Counted from the stretch's first letter, positions 8,166 through 16,996 are shown. The stretch: DNA of 63,636 bases from Streptococcus sp. LQJ-218 (GCF_003428885.1 NZ_QQRU01000008.1:66172-129807), one strand, 5' to 3'. Program-made: numbers and translations. The notes: a model not told the origin generated them from the sequence alone.

Positions 8166-8180
8166 AATTTTCTGAAAATT
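8166..8180 (+). promoter_or_regulatory. CodY box upstream of ilvD
   Basis: AATTTTCTGAAAATT matches the consensus AATTTTCWGAAAATT at all 15 positions. It lies upstream of the ilvD promoter, where CodY bound to branched-chain amino acids would repress a branched-chain amino acid biosynthetic gene. Confidence 0.85.
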
Positions 8181-8194
8181 CAAGAATTTTCTTC

Positions 8195-8223
8195 TGTTCA
8201 TTGCTTTTAAAATGTGCTATAAT
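8195..8223 (+). promoter_or_regulatory. ilvD promoter (extended -10)
   Basis: TGCTATAAT at 8215-8223 is an extended -10 box. The -35 region (TGTTCA, 8195-8200) is weak. Transcription would start near 8230, just before the GGGAGG ribosome site. Confidence 0.7.
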
Positions 8224-8250
8224 AGTAAAAACTGAAATGGGAGGGAACAA

Positions 8251-9954
8251 ATGACTGAATTGGATAAACGTCACCGCAGTAGCATTTATGACAGTATGGT
8301 AAAGTCACCAAACCGTGCCATGCTTCGTGCGACTGGTATGACAGATAAGGACTTTGAGACACCGATTGTGGGAGTGATTTCGACTTGGGCAGAAAATACG
8401 CCATGTAACATTCACTTACATGATTTTGGGAAATTAGCTAAAGAAGGTGTAAAATCAGCAGGTGCTTGGCCTGTGCAGTTTGGGACAATTACCGTAGCGG
8501 ACGGGATTGCCATGGGAACGCCTGGTATGCGTTTTTCCCTAACATCTCGTGATATCATTGCGGACTCTATTGAAGCGGCGATGGGTGGTCACAACGTGGA
8601 TGCCTTTGTCGCTATCGGTGGCTGTGACAAGAACATGCCTGGTTCTATGATTGCCATTGCCAATATGGATATCCCAGCTATTTTCGCCTATGGTGGAACT
8701 ATTGCACCGGGAAATCTTGATGGCAAAGACATCGACTTGGTTTCTGTCTTTGAGGGTATCGGAAAATGGAACCACGGTGACATGACAGCTGAGGACGTAA
8801 AACGTCTTGAATGTAATGCCTGTCCTGGCCCTGGTGGCTGTGGTGGTATGTATACTGCTAATACCATGGCGACTGCTATTGAAGTTCTCGGTATGAGTTT
8901 GCCAGGATCTTCATCTCACCCAGCTGAATCAGCTGATAAGAAAGAAGATATCGAAGCAGCAGGACGAGCTGTTGTTAAGATGCTGGAGCTTGGTCTCAAA
9001 CCATCAGATATCTTGACCCGTGAAGCCTTTGAAGATGCCATCACTGTAACTATGGCTCTCGGTGGTTCTACAAACGCCACTCTTCACTTGCTTGCCATTG
9101 CCCATGCTGCCAATGTTGACTTGTCACTTGAGGACTTCAACACGATTCAAGAGCGTGTGCCTCACTTGGCTGACTTGAAACCTTCTGGTCAGTATGTCTT
9201 CCAAGATCTCTACGAAGTCGGTGGTGTGCCTGCGGTTATGAGATATCTCTTGGCAAATGGTTTCCTTCACGGGGACCGTATCACATGTACTGGTAAGACT
9301 GTTGCTGAAAACTTGGCTGACTTTGCAGACCTCGCACCAGGTCAAAAAGTTATTATGCCACTTGAAAATCCAAAACGTGCGGATGGTCCGCTTATCATCT
9401 TGAACGGGAACCTTGCTCCTGACGGTGCGGTTGCCAAGGTATCAGGTGTTAAAGTGCGTCGCCACGTTGGACCAGCTAAGGTCTTTGACTCAGAAGAAGA
9501 TGCTATCCAGGCTGTTCTGACAGATGAAATCGTTGATGGTGATGTTGTCGTTGTTCGTTTTGTTGGACCTAAGGGTGGTCCTGGTATGCCTGAGATGCTG
9601 TCACTTTCATCAATGATCGTCGGTAAAGGTCAAGGAGACAAGGTTGCCCTCTTGACAGATGGTCGTTTCTCTGGTGGTACTTATGGTCTGGTTGTTGGAC
9701 ATATCGCTCCTGAAGCTCAGGATGGTGGACCAATTGCCTACCTCCGTACAGGCGATATCGTTACAGTTGACCAAGATACCAAAGAAATTTCCATGGCCGT
9801 ATCCGAAGAAGAACTTGAAAAACGCAAGGCAGAAACAACCTTGCCACCACTTTACAGCCGTGGTGTCCTCGGTAAATATGCCCATATCGTATCATCTGCT
9901 TCACGCGGAGCCGTGACAGACTTCTGGAATATGGACAAGTCAGGTAAAAAATAA
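8251..9954 (+). CDS. ilvD: Dihydroxy-acid dehydratase
   Basis: This 567-residue iron-sulfur enzyme converts 2,3-dihydroxy-isovalerate or -methylvalerate to the 2-keto acid in valine, leucine and isoleucine synthesis. Cluster and metal ligands are visible: an early Cys in ENTPCNIHL, Cys in [10 protein letters not shown], and Cys in [21 protein letters not shown]. The C-terminal [11 protein letters not shown] signature is present. Length is normal for IlvD. ATG 8251 has GGGAGG 10 bases upstream. The gene stands alone, with a CodY box before it and a BOX element after it, and no other ilv gene lies in the window. Confidence 0.97.
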   Translation: MTELDKRHRSSIYDSMVKSPNRAMLRATGMTDKDFETPIVGVISTWAENTPCNIHLHDFGKLAKEGVKSAGAWPVQFGTITVADGIAMGTPGMRFSLTSRDIIADSIEAAMGGHNVDAFVAIGGCDKNMPGSMIAIANMDIPAIFAYGGTIAPGNLDGKDIDLVSVFEGIGKWNHGDMTAEDVKRLECNACPGPGGCGGMYTANTMATAIEVLGMSLPGSSSHPAESADKKEDIEAAGRAVVKMLELGLKPSDILTREAFEDAITVTMALGGSTNATLHLLAIAHAANVDLSLEDFNTIQERVPHLADLKPSGQYVFQDLYEVGGVPAVMRYLLANGFLHGDRITCTGKTVAENLADFADLAPGQKVIMPLENPKRADGPLIILNGNLAPDGAVAKVSGVKVRRHVGPAKVFDSEEDAIQAVLTDEIVDGDVVVVRFVGPKGGPGMPEMLSLSSMIVGKGQGDKVALLTDGRFSGGTYGLVVGHIAPEAQDGGPIAYLRTGDIVTVDQDTKEISMAVSEEELEKRKAETTLPPLYSRGVLGKYAHIVSSASRGAVTDFWNMDKSGKK

Positions 9955-9958
9955 ACTC

Positions 9959-10155
9959 ATACTCTTCGAAAATTAAATTCAAACCACGTCAACGTCGCCT
10001 TGCCGTAGGTATGATACTGACTTCGTCAGTTCTATCTGCAACCTCAAAACGGTGTTTTGAGCTGACTTCGTCAGTTCTATTTACAACCTCAAAGCAGTGC
10101 TTTGAGCAGCCTGCGGCTAGTTTCCTAGTTTGCTCTTTAATTTTCATTGAGTATC
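9959..10155 (+). repeat. BOX element with two boxB copies (A-B-B-C)
   Basis: The 197-bp element has the same ends as the one at 689-848. The boxB module carrying CTGACTTCGTCAG is present twice, with the two copies slightly different (AAAACGGTGTTTTGAG versus AAAGCAGTGCTTTGAG). It occupies nearly all of the space between ilvD and the convergent MIP18-family gene. Confidence 0.9.
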
Positions 10156-10157
10156 AA

Positions 10158-10183
10158 AAAGCAAGCCAACTTCGGCTTGCTTA
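10158..10183. terminator. Bidirectional terminator between ilvD and the MIP18-family gene
   Basis: AAGCAAGCC and GGCTTGCTT arms with A-rich and T-rich flanks end the minus-strand gene and readthrough from ilvD and BOX. Confidence 0.75.
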
Positions 10184-10211
10184 TTTTTATTTTCAAAAGT
10201 GCTTTGCCTGC

Positions 10212-10553
10212 TTAACGAGGCGGTAGTCCAAGGGCAATGCGGCCGTAGCGACTGATTCGTGTGATTTTCCAAGCAGGCGACCAAGTAACTTCAACCATGA
10301 CATCTTCGATACCCTCGATTTGTTTCAGACTTGCCACGATTTCGATAGGCAGGCTTTCGGCACAATCACAGGCGGTGTCGGTGAAGGTCATGACAATCTT
10401 GCAGAGCCCAGTTTCATCCAGATTGATTTCATAAATCAGCCCTAGATTGTAAACATCCAATTCCACATCTGTATCAAAAACCTTCTCTAGTTTTTCGATA
10501 ATTTGGTCTTTTAAGGCCAAAGCACGGTCATTGATTTTGATATCGTCTCTCAT
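10212..10553 (-). CDS. MIP18/DUF59-family iron-sulfur cluster assembly factor (SufT-like)
   Basis: This is a 113-residue cytoplasmic protein of the MIP18 (formerly DUF59) family, members of which help mature or repair iron-sulfur proteins. The family pattern is clear: DVYNLGLIYEINLDE near the N-terminus and TDTACDCAESLP with paired cysteines in the middle. Its convergent neighbour ilvD encodes an iron-sulfur enzyme, which may be more than chance (inference). It is transcribed alone on the minus strand. A specific name such as SufT cannot be settled from sequence alone. Confidence 0.82.
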   Translation of the reverse strand: MRDDIKINDRALALKDQIIEKLEKVFDTDVELDVYNLGLIYEINLDETGLCKIVMTFTDTACDCAESLPIEIVASLKQIEGIEDVMVEVTWSPAWKITRISRYGRIALGLPPR

Positions 10554-10622
10554 TACAGTCCCTCCACGTGATAAATATCCTCTATTTTCTCATAATTCTG
10601 ACAATTTGGCAAGTTTTTGATG

Positions 10623-10637
10623 AATTTTCTGAAAAAT
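10623..10637 (+). promoter_or_regulatory. CodY-like box upstream of the Rgg regulator
   Basis: AATTTTCTGAAAAAT matches the CodY consensus at 14 of 15 positions. It sits immediately upstream of the likely -10 (ATAAAAT, 10641-10647). Confidence 0.55.
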
Positions 10638-10676
10638 ATGATAAAATGAAGAAAATACGGAATCAGGGAGAAGTCT

Positions 10677-11528
10677 ATGGAGCAGATTGGAAAAGTCTTT
10701 AGACAATTACGAGAGTCAAGAAATATCTCGCTGAGACAAGCAACTGGGGGACAATTTTCGCCGTCTATGTTGTCCCGCTTTGAAACAGGTCAGAGTGAGC
10801 TTTCGGTGGAAAAGTTTCTATTTGCGCTGGAAAATATATCTGCCAGTATGGAGGAAATCCTCTTTTTGGCGAGAGGTTTTCAGTATGACACAGATTCTGA
10901 GTTGAGAAAAGAAATCATAGATGTCTTGGATCCAAAGAATATAGCACCTCTTGAGGACTTGTATCGTAGGGAGTATCAAAAGCATGCCCATTCTCAAAAC
11001 AAACAGAAACATATTTTAAATGCCATTATGATCAAGTCGTATATGAAGAGCATGGATGAAAGGGTAGAGTTAACAGCAGAGGAAGGGAAAGTTCTTCATG
11101 ATTATTTGTTTTCTACCGAGATCTGGGGAATCTATGAACTCAATTTATTTTCAGTTAGTTCACCCTTCTTATCTATTTCTCTTTTTACTAGATATGTACG
11201 AGAAATGGTCCGAAAATCTGATTTTTTAATGGAGACGAAGGGAAATCGAAACATTTTTCACACTATACTATTGAATGGCTTTTTAGCTAGCATTGAGTGT
11301 GAAGAATTTACCAATGCCTCTTATTTTAAACGTGTTATCGAAGAGCATTTCTACGAGGAAAATGAGACCTATTTCCGAATTGTCTATTTATGGGCAGAGG
11401 GTCTCCTTGACAGCAAGCAAGGTAGAGTCAAGGAAGGTCAGAAAAAGATGGAGGATGCTGTCCGTATTTTTGAGATACTAGGCTGTAACAAATCTGCCGA
11501 ATACTATAGAAAAATCCCCGATTGTTGA
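10677..11528 (+). CDS. Rgg/GadR/MutR-family transcriptional regulator
   Basis: This 283-residue cytoplasmic regulator has an N-terminal XRE-type helix-turn-helix (IGKVFRQLRESRNISLRQATGGQFSPSMLSRFETGQSELS). A long all-helical C-terminal domain follows, typical of the Rgg branch of RRNPP peptide-binding regulators. I looked for a short hydrophobic peptide gene on both sides (10554-10676 and 11529-11840) and saw none, so it may be an orphan or sense something else. It ends at a strong terminator. The MFS gene downstream is separated by a BOX element. A CodY-like box in its promoter suggests nutritional control. Confidence 0.85.
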   Translation: MEQIGKVFRQLRESRNISLRQATGGQFSPSMLSRFETGQSELSVEKFLFALENISASMEEILFLARGFQYDTDSELRKEIIDVLDPKNIAPLEDLYRREYQKHAHSQNKQKHILNAIMIKSYMKSMDERVELTAEEGKVLHDYLFSTEIWGIYELNLFSVSSPFLSISLFTRYVREMVRKSDFLMETKGNRNIFHTILLNGFLASIECEEFTNASYFKRVIEEHFYEENETYFRIVYLWAEGLLDSKQGRVKEGQKKMEDAVRIFEILGCNKSAEYYRKIPDC

Positions 11529-11564
11529 ATATCTGCAAACCAAGAAAATGATTTGAAATTTTAA

Positions 11565-11618
11565 GCGATAGAACTCTTGACCTCTCTTAGGTCACTAGAG
11601 AAGTTCTATCGTTTTTTT
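11565..11618 (+). terminator. Terminator of the Rgg gene
   Basis: GATAGAACT and AGTTCTATC arms enclose an inner ACCT/AGGT stem and are followed by seven T residues. Confidence 0.8.
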
Positions 11619-11703
11619 GCTCATTTTGTGTGTTGCATATATTCAAAATCTCTTCCTCTAAAATTTCTAAGTGCTATACTATAGCCATACTTCATATAGA
11701 ACT

Positions 11704-11817
11704 TATACTCTTCGAAAATCTCTTCAAGCCACGTCAGCTTTATCCCCAATATCAAAACAGTGTTTTGAGCAACCTGCGGCTAGTTTCCTAGTTTGCTCTT
11801 TGATTTTCATTGAGTAT
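11704..11817 (+). repeat. Short BOX element with a degenerate boxB
   Basis: The 114-bp element has the BOX ends TATACTCTTCGAAAATC and TTTTCATTGAGTAT. The middle is reduced: the boxA core is cut short and boxB lacks its CTGACTTCGTCAG hairpin. It lies in the gap between the Rgg and MFS genes. Confidence 0.85.
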
Positions 11818-11840
11818 TCGAACAAGAAGGGAGATTATCT

Positions 11841-13088
11841 ATGAAACTATTACTTAGAAATCAAGCTTATCGACTCTTGACTTTGTCACGCTTCTTCAAT
11901 GCTTTTGGTGCTTCGATTTTCAACCTGGTCTTTATCGTCTATGCATCGACCCTGCCACAGGCCTCGTTTGCTGTTGCTATGGCGAATATTGTCATGATTA
12001 TTCCGACTCTCTTTACAGTTTTTGTAGGGATTCGGGCAGATTACACGAGGGACAAGGTCAAATGGATGGTCTATAGCGGTTTGTTTCAGGCGGTTTTATT
12101 TTTTCTGGCAGCCCTAGTTGTTCAGCAAGCTAGTCTCTTTGCCTTTTCTAGCCTGTGTTTGATCAATGTCATTAGTGATGTCATCAGTGACTTTGCAGGT
12201 GGCTTGCGCATGCCTCTTATTAAGGAAAAAGTAGCTGAAGATGATCTGATGGAGGCTTATTCTTTTTCTCAATTCATCACCTATATTTCAGCTATTGGTG
12301 GTCAAGCTTTTGGAGTTTGGCTCTTAGGTCTATCGGTCAACAATTTTTCTCTCGTTGCGGGAATCAATGCCTGCTTTTTCCTTGTATCAGCCTCTATTCT
12401 CTTTTTAGGAAAAAGCAAATTGAGCCTGTCAATTTCATCTGCTGCTGGTGAATCACTAAAAAATGAGAAGCCTTCTATCAAAGACCAATTTCTAACAATT
12501 TACCGAAATTTACGCCTCGTTTTTCTTAAAAGTGGACAGAAAAACTTTGGTTTTATGCTCTTTGCTGTCTTGCTGATCAATGCCTTGGGTGGCGCTTTGG
12601 GTGGAATTTATAATATCTTCTTTTTGAGCCATTCTCTCTTGCATTTTTCTTACACAGAGGCATTATTTATCAGTCAATTCTGTGCTTTAGTAGCAGTCAT
12701 CATCAGTAGTCTTACGGGAAATGATTATTTTGGGAAGCAGTCCCTGCCTAGATTGATGATGTGGGCGACTGTAGGACTCAGTCTAGTTGGTCTGGCTAAC
12801 GTATTCAATCAAGTCGTGCTTGGTTTGCTATTTCTCTTTTTAACTTTGTATGTGTCTGGTAAAGTTTCACCAAAGATTAGTGCCATGCTCCTGAAAAATC
12901 TAGCTCCAGAGGTTCTAGCTCGTACCAGTAATTTTTTAGGTTTATTGTTTACCTTATCTGTACCTGTGGGAACAGCCTGTTTTTCACTAGTAGCTGTATG
13001 GAATATAGAGTTGACTTGGATGCTATTTGTTGGTCTTTCCTTGCTAGCTATTTTTTTGACAGTTCTTAATCTCAAAAATGATATTTGA
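11841..13088 (+). CDS. Major facilitator superfamily transporter
   Basis: This 415-residue integral membrane protein has about 12 hydrophobic segments in two halves, split by a charged loop at about residues 195-230. An MFS-type loop between helices 2 and 3 is visible (GIRADYTRDKVKW). The substrate is not evident; relatives include drug and macrolide exporters, so it should stay a general MFS call. The start ATG 11841 has AAGGGAG upstream. Despite its place after the Rgg gene, a terminator and BOX element separate them, so regulation by Rgg is only a possibility. Confidence 0.85.
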   Translation: MKLLLRNQAYRLLTLSRFFNAFGASIFNLVFIVYASTLPQASFAVAMANIVMIIPTLFTVFVGIRADYTRDKVKWMVYSGLFQAVLFFLAALVVQQASLFAFSSLCLINVISDVISDFAGGLRMPLIKEKVAEDDLMEAYSFSQFITYISAIGGQAFGVWLLGLSVNNFSLVAGINACFFLVSASILFLGKSKLSLSISSAAGESLKNEKPSIKDQFLTIYRNLRLVFLKSGQKNFGFMLFAVLLINALGGALGGIYNIFFLSHSLLHFSYTEALFISQFCALVAVIISSLTGNDYFGKQSLPRLMMWATVGLSLVGLANVFNQVVLGLLFLFLTLYVSGKVSPKISAMLLKNLAPEVLARTSNFLGLLFTLSVPVGTACFSLVAVWNIELTWMLFVGLSLLAIFLTVLNLKNDI

Positions 13089-13165
13089 ATCCTAATTTTT
13101 TTCTCGCTGTTTTAATCCCTTTATTTATGGTAAAATAAGACTATTAAGTTTAAAGAGGATTCCCT

Positions 13166-14446
13166 ATGAAATTACAAAAACCAAAAGGAACGCAGGATAT
13201 TTTACCTGCTGAGTCTGCTAAATGGCAGTACGTTGAGGGCTTTGCCCGTGAGATTTTCAAGCGCTATAACTATGCAGAAGTTCGCACGCCTATTTTTGAG
13301 CACTACGAGGTTATCAGCCGCTCTGTCGGAGATACAACGGATATCGTAAGCAAGGAAATGTATGACTTCTATGACAAAGGCGACCGCCATATCACCCTCC
13401 GTCCAGAAGGAACTGCGCCCGTTGTTCGTTCCTATGTGGAAAATAAACTTTTCGCCCCAGAAGTGCAAAAGCCAAGTAAGTTCTACTACATGGGACCGAT
13501 GTTCCGTTATGAGCGTCCACAGGCAGGACGTTTGCGCCAGTTCCATCAGATTGGTGTTGAGTGCTTTGGCTCTAGCAATCCAGCTACCGATGTGGAAACC
13601 ATCGCGATGGCAGCCCATTTCTTGAAAGAAATCGGCATCCAAGGTGTCAAATTGCACCTCAACACTCTTGGAAACCCTGAGAGCCGTGCAGCCTACCGTC
13701 AAGCCTTAATTGACTATTTGACACCGCTCAAGGAGACCTTGTCTAAGGATAGCCAACGTCGCTTGGAGGAAAATCCTCTTCGTGTCCTAGACTCTAAGGA
13801 AAAAGAAGACAAGGTGGCAGTAGAGACTGCGCCGTCTATCTTGGACTTCCTTGATGAAGAAAGCCAAGCTCATTTTGATGCTGTGCGTCAGATGTTGGAA
13901 AATCTTGGAGTAGACTATATCATCGATACCAATATGGTGCGTGGTCTGGATTACTACAACCACACCATTTTCGAGTTTATCACAGAGATTGAGGGCAATG
14001 ACCTGACAGTCTGTGCGGGTGGTCGTTACGATGGTTTGGTTTCTTACTTTGGAGGCCCGGAAACTGCTGGCTTTGGTTTTGGACTTGGTGTAGAGCGCCT
14101 TCTTCTAGTCCTTGAAAAACAAGGTGTGGCCCTCCCTATCGAAAACGCCCTAGATGTCTATGTCGCAGTCTTGGGAGAAGGAGCAAATATCAAGGCCTTG
14201 GAGTTGGTACAAGCCCTTCGCCAACAAGGTTTCAAAGCAGAGCGTGATTATCTCAACCGTAAACTCAAAGCTCAGTTTAAGTCTGCCGATGTCTTTGCGG
14301 CTAAGACCCTCATCACCCTAGGAGAGAGTGAAGTCGAAAGCGGACAAGTAATGGTCAAGAACAACCAAACCCGAGAAGAAGTGCAAGTGTCACTTGAGAC
14401 AATCAGCCAAAACTTCTCAGAAATCTTTGAAAAACTAGGATTTTAA
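13166..14446 (+). CDS. hisS: Histidyl-tRNA synthetase
   Basis: This 426-residue class II synthetase charges tRNA-His. Visible are motif 1/2 regions ([19 protein letters not shown], then [20 protein letters not shown]), the HisRS-specific peptide [12 protein letters not shown], and motif 3 with the catalytic Arg ([13 protein letters not shown]). The C-terminal anticodon-binding domain follows ([12 protein letters not shown] to the end). Length is normal. It has its own promoter (a TAAAAT -10 near 13132) and terminator. No T-box leader is seen: only 77 bases separate it from the MFS gene. Confidence 0.97.
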   Translation: MKLQKPKGTQDILPAESAKWQYVEGFAREIFKRYNYAEVRTPIFEHYEVISRSVGDTTDIVSKEMYDFYDKGDRHITLRPEGTAPVVRSYVENKLFAPEVQKPSKFYYMGPMFRYERPQAGRLRQFHQIGVECFGSSNPATDVETIAMAAHFLKEIGIQGVKLHLNTLGNPESRAAYRQALIDYLTPLKETLSKDSQRRLEENPLRVLDSKEKEDKVAVETAPSILDFLDEESQAHFDAVRQMLENLGVDYIIDTNMVRGLDYYNHTIFEFITEIEGNDLTVCAGGRYDGLVSYFGGPETAGFGFGLGVERLLLVLEKQGVALPIENALDVYVAVLGEGANIKALELVQALRQQGFKAERDYLNRKLKAQFKSADVFAAKTLITLGESEVESGQVMVKNNQTREEVQVSLETISQNFSEIFEKLGF

Positions 14447-14458
14447 TAACAGATAAAC

Positions 14459-14487
14459 TGGTCAGGATTTTATTCCTGACCTTTTTC
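14459..14487 (+). terminator. Terminator of hisS
   Basis: GGTCAGGA and TCCTGACC arms are followed by a T-tract. Confidence 0.85.
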
Positions 14488-14513
14488 TTTTGCAAAATGA
14501 CAAAAATCATAAA

Positions 14514-14559
14514 CTTTTTGACAAATATACTTGTCAAAAAGAAAAAGATATGTTACAAT
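14514..14559 (+). promoter_or_regulatory. Promoter with palindromic operator of the XRE operon
   Basis: CTTTTTGACAA and TTGTCAAAAAG are perfect 11-bp inverted arms around ATATAC (14514-14541). The right arm contains the -35 box TTGTCA (14531-14536), followed by a 17-base spacer and the -10 box TACAAT (14554-14559). An operator laid over the -35 box is a classic repressor design. The XRE protein encoded second in this operon is the natural candidate, giving autorepression (inference). Confidence 0.75.
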
Positions 14560-14592
14560 GTAAGTAAGTTAAGAGAAAAGGAGAAAGGAGCT

Positions 14593-14910
14593 ATGATGTG
14601 GGTAGTAGTATTTATACTATTTCTGATTTTCTTTTATTCTAATAATTCTGAAAAAATCAAGAAACTAGAGAAGAAAATCAAAAAGCTTGAGCGAAAAGAG
14701 AAAGGAAACGCAGAAATGTCGAGATTATTGCAAGAATTAATTGGGAAAAATCCAACAATCGTTGGACAAGTGTTTGGAACATCTTTATGGGAAGTTGTGG
14801 ATGTTGATGAGGAGTGGGTCAAACTACGTAGTGTTGATAAAGAGGGGAAAGAAAAATTCAAGTTGCAACGTATTGAGGATATCCAAGCTGTTGAATTTGA
14901 CGGAGAGTAG
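14593..14910 (+). CDS. Small membrane-anchored coiled-coil protein, unknown function
   Basis: This predicted 105-residue protein begins MMWVVVFILFLIFFYS, a single N-terminal membrane helix. A charged coiled coil follows (SEKIKKLEKKIKKLERKEK), then a C-terminal beta-rich segment of about 45 residues (QVFGTSLWEVVDVDEEWVKL). I place the start at ATG 14593 because GAAAGGAG lies just upstream and the longer open frame has no ribosome site. It is the first gene of the operon with the XRE regulator. I do not recognise a named family. Similar small proteins often accompany this regulator in streptococci. Confidence 0.75.
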   Translation: MMWVVVFILFLIFFYSNNSEKIKKLEKKIKKLERKEKGNAEMSRLLQELIGKNPTIVGQVFGTSLWEVVDVDEEWVKLRSVDKEGKEKFKLQRIEDIQAVEFDGE

Positions 14911-14919
14911 GTGTGTAAC

Positions 14920-15126
14920 ATGCAACTAAAAAACCGTTTAAAAGAGCTTCGAGCTCGCGATGGTCTCAATCAAACCGACCTAGCCAAGCTAGCTGGGGTT
15001 TCCAGGCAGACCGTTAGCCTACTAGAACGGGATGAGTACACCCCATCTATTATCATTGCCCTGAAAATATCTCACATTTTCAACGAAACAGTCGAATCGG
15101 TATTTCGCTTGGAGGAGGACGAGTGA
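14920..15126 (+). CDS. XRE-family transcriptional repressor
   Basis: This 68-residue single-domain helix-turn-helix protein (LKNRLKELRARDGLNQTDLA, then the GVSRQTVSLLERDEYTPS recognition region) resembles compact Cro/YozG-like repressors. Start ATG 14920 gives MQLKNRL; a GTG nine bases earlier is an alternative. Its stop overlaps the next start codon (TGATG). It is likely to bind the palindrome at 14514-14541 and control its own operon (inference from position). Confidence 0.88.
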   Translation: MQLKNRLKELRARDGLNQTDLAKLAGVSRQTVSLLERDEYTPSIIIALKISHIFNETVESVFRLEEDE

Positions 15127-15314
15127 TGAACAAGTATAAAGTAATCTATTATGTAGTTGCCATAGCTCTATTAGTCAGCGTGTTTGTACTAATTGGGATG
15201 GATCTAGGCTGGTTTAATCCCTATCAAAGTGACCAATTTATTTGGGCCTACTTTGCCCTCATCCCAGTAGTTGAATGGATTGAAAAGAAATCCAAAAACC
15301 TAGCAAGTGAATAA
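15126..15314 (+). CDS. Small two-helix membrane protein, unknown function
   Basis: This 62-residue protein has two hydrophobic segments (VIYYVVAIALLVSVFVLIGM and FIWAYFALIPVVEWI) and a charged C-terminal tail. It is translationally coupled to the XRE repressor through TGATG and is followed closely by the DUF3169 gene. No enzymatic motif is visible. It is likely to function with the membrane proteins of the same operon. Confidence 0.75.
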   Translation: MNKYKVIYYVVAIALLVSVFVLIGMDLGWFNPYQSDQFIWAYFALIPVVEWIEKKSKNLASE

Positions 15315-15325
15315 GGAGAATGAAT

Positions 15326-16060
15326 ATGAAAAAGAAACGAGGATTGTTATTTTTGATGTCTATTGTCTTGGGAGGTTTCTTGGGCATGTTTGTAGGGATG
15401 TTTAAGGCACGTGCTGAATCCCACGAAATTATGTTAGATGTGAAAGTCTTGATACCATGGATATCAGGTATTTGTTTACTGATAGGTTTCATTAGTCTTC
15501 TTTTGACTTTCAATTTCTTAAAGAAAAGCAGAAAATTTCACTCCTTGTATCAAGAGGAAATGGATGATGATCTGAATGAAACCTATTATGTGCAGATGTA
15601 TCGGAATCTCGAGTTTGGAACTATTGCTTTTAATAGTGCAAGCGTAGCGATTTTATTGGCTCTCTTCATTTCAGGAAGTGAAGTAATTGTACTCGATATT
15701 AGCCATATAACCTTATCCCTTTCCTTTTTGGGATTAGTGTTGGTTTTCAATGCTCAAAATTATCTTTTTAAGACTATTGCGATTGTTCGTCAGATTGGTT
15801 TGGTGTTTTTCTCTACACCAAAGGATATCTTGGAGCATTTCGATTCTTACGATGAAGGGGAGCGCAAGGCTAATTTGGAACAGAGTTTTCGGATTTTATT
15901 CCAATTAAATAACTATGTCTTGCCAGCTTTGTACTTTCTGATTGCTCTCTTTTCTTTACTGACAGGAGAGATTCAGTTACTAGCCTTCTTGCTTGTAGGA
16001 GCAATCCATATTTATATCAATGTGATGCAGTTACCTATGGTGAAACGTTATTTTAAATAA
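15326..16060 (+). CDS. DUF3169-family membrane protein
   Basis: This 244-residue integral membrane protein has about six hydrophobic segments: two at the N-terminus (GLLFLMSIVLGGFLGMFVGM and ISGICLLIGFISLLLTF), a charged loop (YQEEMDDDLNETYYVQMYRN), then four more. The layout and loop fit DUF3169, which often occurs beside small XRE repressors in Firmicutes. ATG 15326 is chosen over ATG 15320 because AAGGAG lies 7 bases before it. Function is unknown. Confidence 0.75.
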   Translation: MKKKRGLLFLMSIVLGGFLGMFVGMFKARAESHEIMLDVKVLIPWISGICLLIGFISLLLTFNFLKKSRKFHSLYQEEMDDDLNETYYVQMYRNLEFGTIAFNSASVAILLALFISGSEVIVLDISHITLSLSFLGLVLVFNAQNYLFKTIAIVRQIGLVFFSTPKDILEHFDSYDEGERKANLEQSFRILFQLNNYVLPALYFLIALFSLLTGEIQLLAFLLVGAIHIYINVMQLPMVKRYFK

Positions 16061-16071
16061 AGGAGTTATCT

Positions 16072-16713
16072 ATGAAATTACTTAAAAACCTTGGCTGGTT
16101 TGTTCTTGCTTTCTTATCATTTTTGTTTATCTATGGGACCGTTCAGAGTGGGGCTGTAGAAGCTTTGAAACTAGGCGCTTCACCCTATGCTGTTACCTTG
16201 CTCTATGTGGCCTTGGCTGGAGTTTATGTGTACGGCATTTACAAATGGTATCAGAAAGGTCCTGTTCGTATTGAGAAGAGTGGCTTCAACCGATTTATTT
16301 GGCTTCCTGCCTTGGTTTGGTTCTTATCTCTGGTTGTCCAGTTTTTCTTGCCAAATGATCCTTCAGTAAATCAACAAATGGCGATAGACTTGACCTTGTC
16401 TCAACCACTTTTCTCATTCTTTGCGGTCGTTATTTTTGCTCCTTTGACGGAAGAGCTTATCTTTAGAGGAATTTTGGCGCGCTATCTCTTTCCTAAGCAG
16501 GACAATAGTAAACAAACTCTGATTTTCATTCTGGTATCTAGTCTTCTGTTTGCCTTGATTCATTTTCCAGGTGATGTGCAACAATTTTTTGTCTATTTTA
16601 GCCTTGGTTTTAGTTTAGGCTTGGCTTACATTAGCAGAAAAGGTCTGGTCTACAGTATTTCTCTCCACGCTTTGAATAATTTAGTCGGCTTTTTGATGAT
16701 TCTCATGCTATAA
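16072..16713 (+). CDS. CPBP-family intramembrane glutamic protease (Abi)
   Basis: This 213-residue membrane protein carries the CPBP/Abi signature: FAPLTEELIFRGILARYLF with the paired catalytic glutamates and Arg near residue 125, HFPGD near residue 164, and HALNNLVG near the C-terminus. Family members process prenylated or membrane proteins, and in lactic acid bacteria they often give immunity to bacteriocins. It is the fifth gene of the XRE operon, 11 bases after DUF3169, with AAAGGAG upstream. Immunity here is inference. Confidence 0.87.
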   Translation: MKLLKNLGWFVLAFLSFLFIYGTVQSGAVEALKLGASPYAVTLLYVALAGVYVYGIYKWYQKGPVRIEKSGFNRFIWLPALVWFLSLVVQFFLPNDPSVNQQMAIDLTLSQPLFSFFAVVIFAPLTEELIFRGILARYLFPKQDNSKQTLIFILVSSLLFALIHFPGDVQQFFVYFSLGFSLGLAYISRKGLVYSISLHALNNLVGFLMILML

Positions 16714-16730
16714 TAGAGTCAGGAGGTCAC

Positions 16731-16961
16731 ATGAAACGAGTAATTTTATTAGCAGTGATTCAGGCAGTTGTTCTATTTTTCATCATTGGGGCGCTAGCTT
16801 ATGCCTTCAAAGGTGATTTCTTCTACAGCCATCTAGCAGTAGTCTTTGCCCCTATTGCTGGTATCTGGCGTTTTGGGACAGCTTACACAACGGAAATTGT
16901 CTTGCCTCGAAAGGCAGCTGAAATCGCTGAAAAGCGTAAAGCAGGCAAAAATTCAAAATAA
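16731..16961 (+). CDS. Small membrane protein, unknown function
   Basis: This 76-residue protein has a first hydrophobic helix (VILLAVIQAVVLFFIIGALAYAF), a second weaker one (HLAVVFAPIAGIWRFG) and a Lys-rich tail. AGGAGGT precedes the ATG. It is the last gene of the XRE operon, and a terminator and BOX element follow. No family is recognised. Confidence 0.7.
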   Translation: MKRVILLAVIQAVVLFFIIGALAYAFKGDFFYSHLAVVFAPIAGIWRFGTAYTTEIVLPRKAAEIAEKRKAGKNSK

Positions 16962-16963
16962 AA

Positions 16964-16995
16964 GAGTCCGGTGATGTGTTCATCGGATTTTTGTA
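16964..16995 (+). terminator. Terminator at the end of the XRE operon
   Basis: TCCGGTGATG and CATCGGA arms with a GTGT loop are followed by TTTTTG. Confidence 0.7.
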
Positions 16996-16996
16996 T

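Noticed and set aside
10011..10226. 71-codon open frame within the BOX element
   Set aside because: It is made of BOX sequence without a ribosome site.
11529..11840. SHP pheromone gene for the Rgg regulator
   Set aside because: No short frame with a basic start, hydrophobic core and acidic C-terminus was found here or upstream at 10554-10676.
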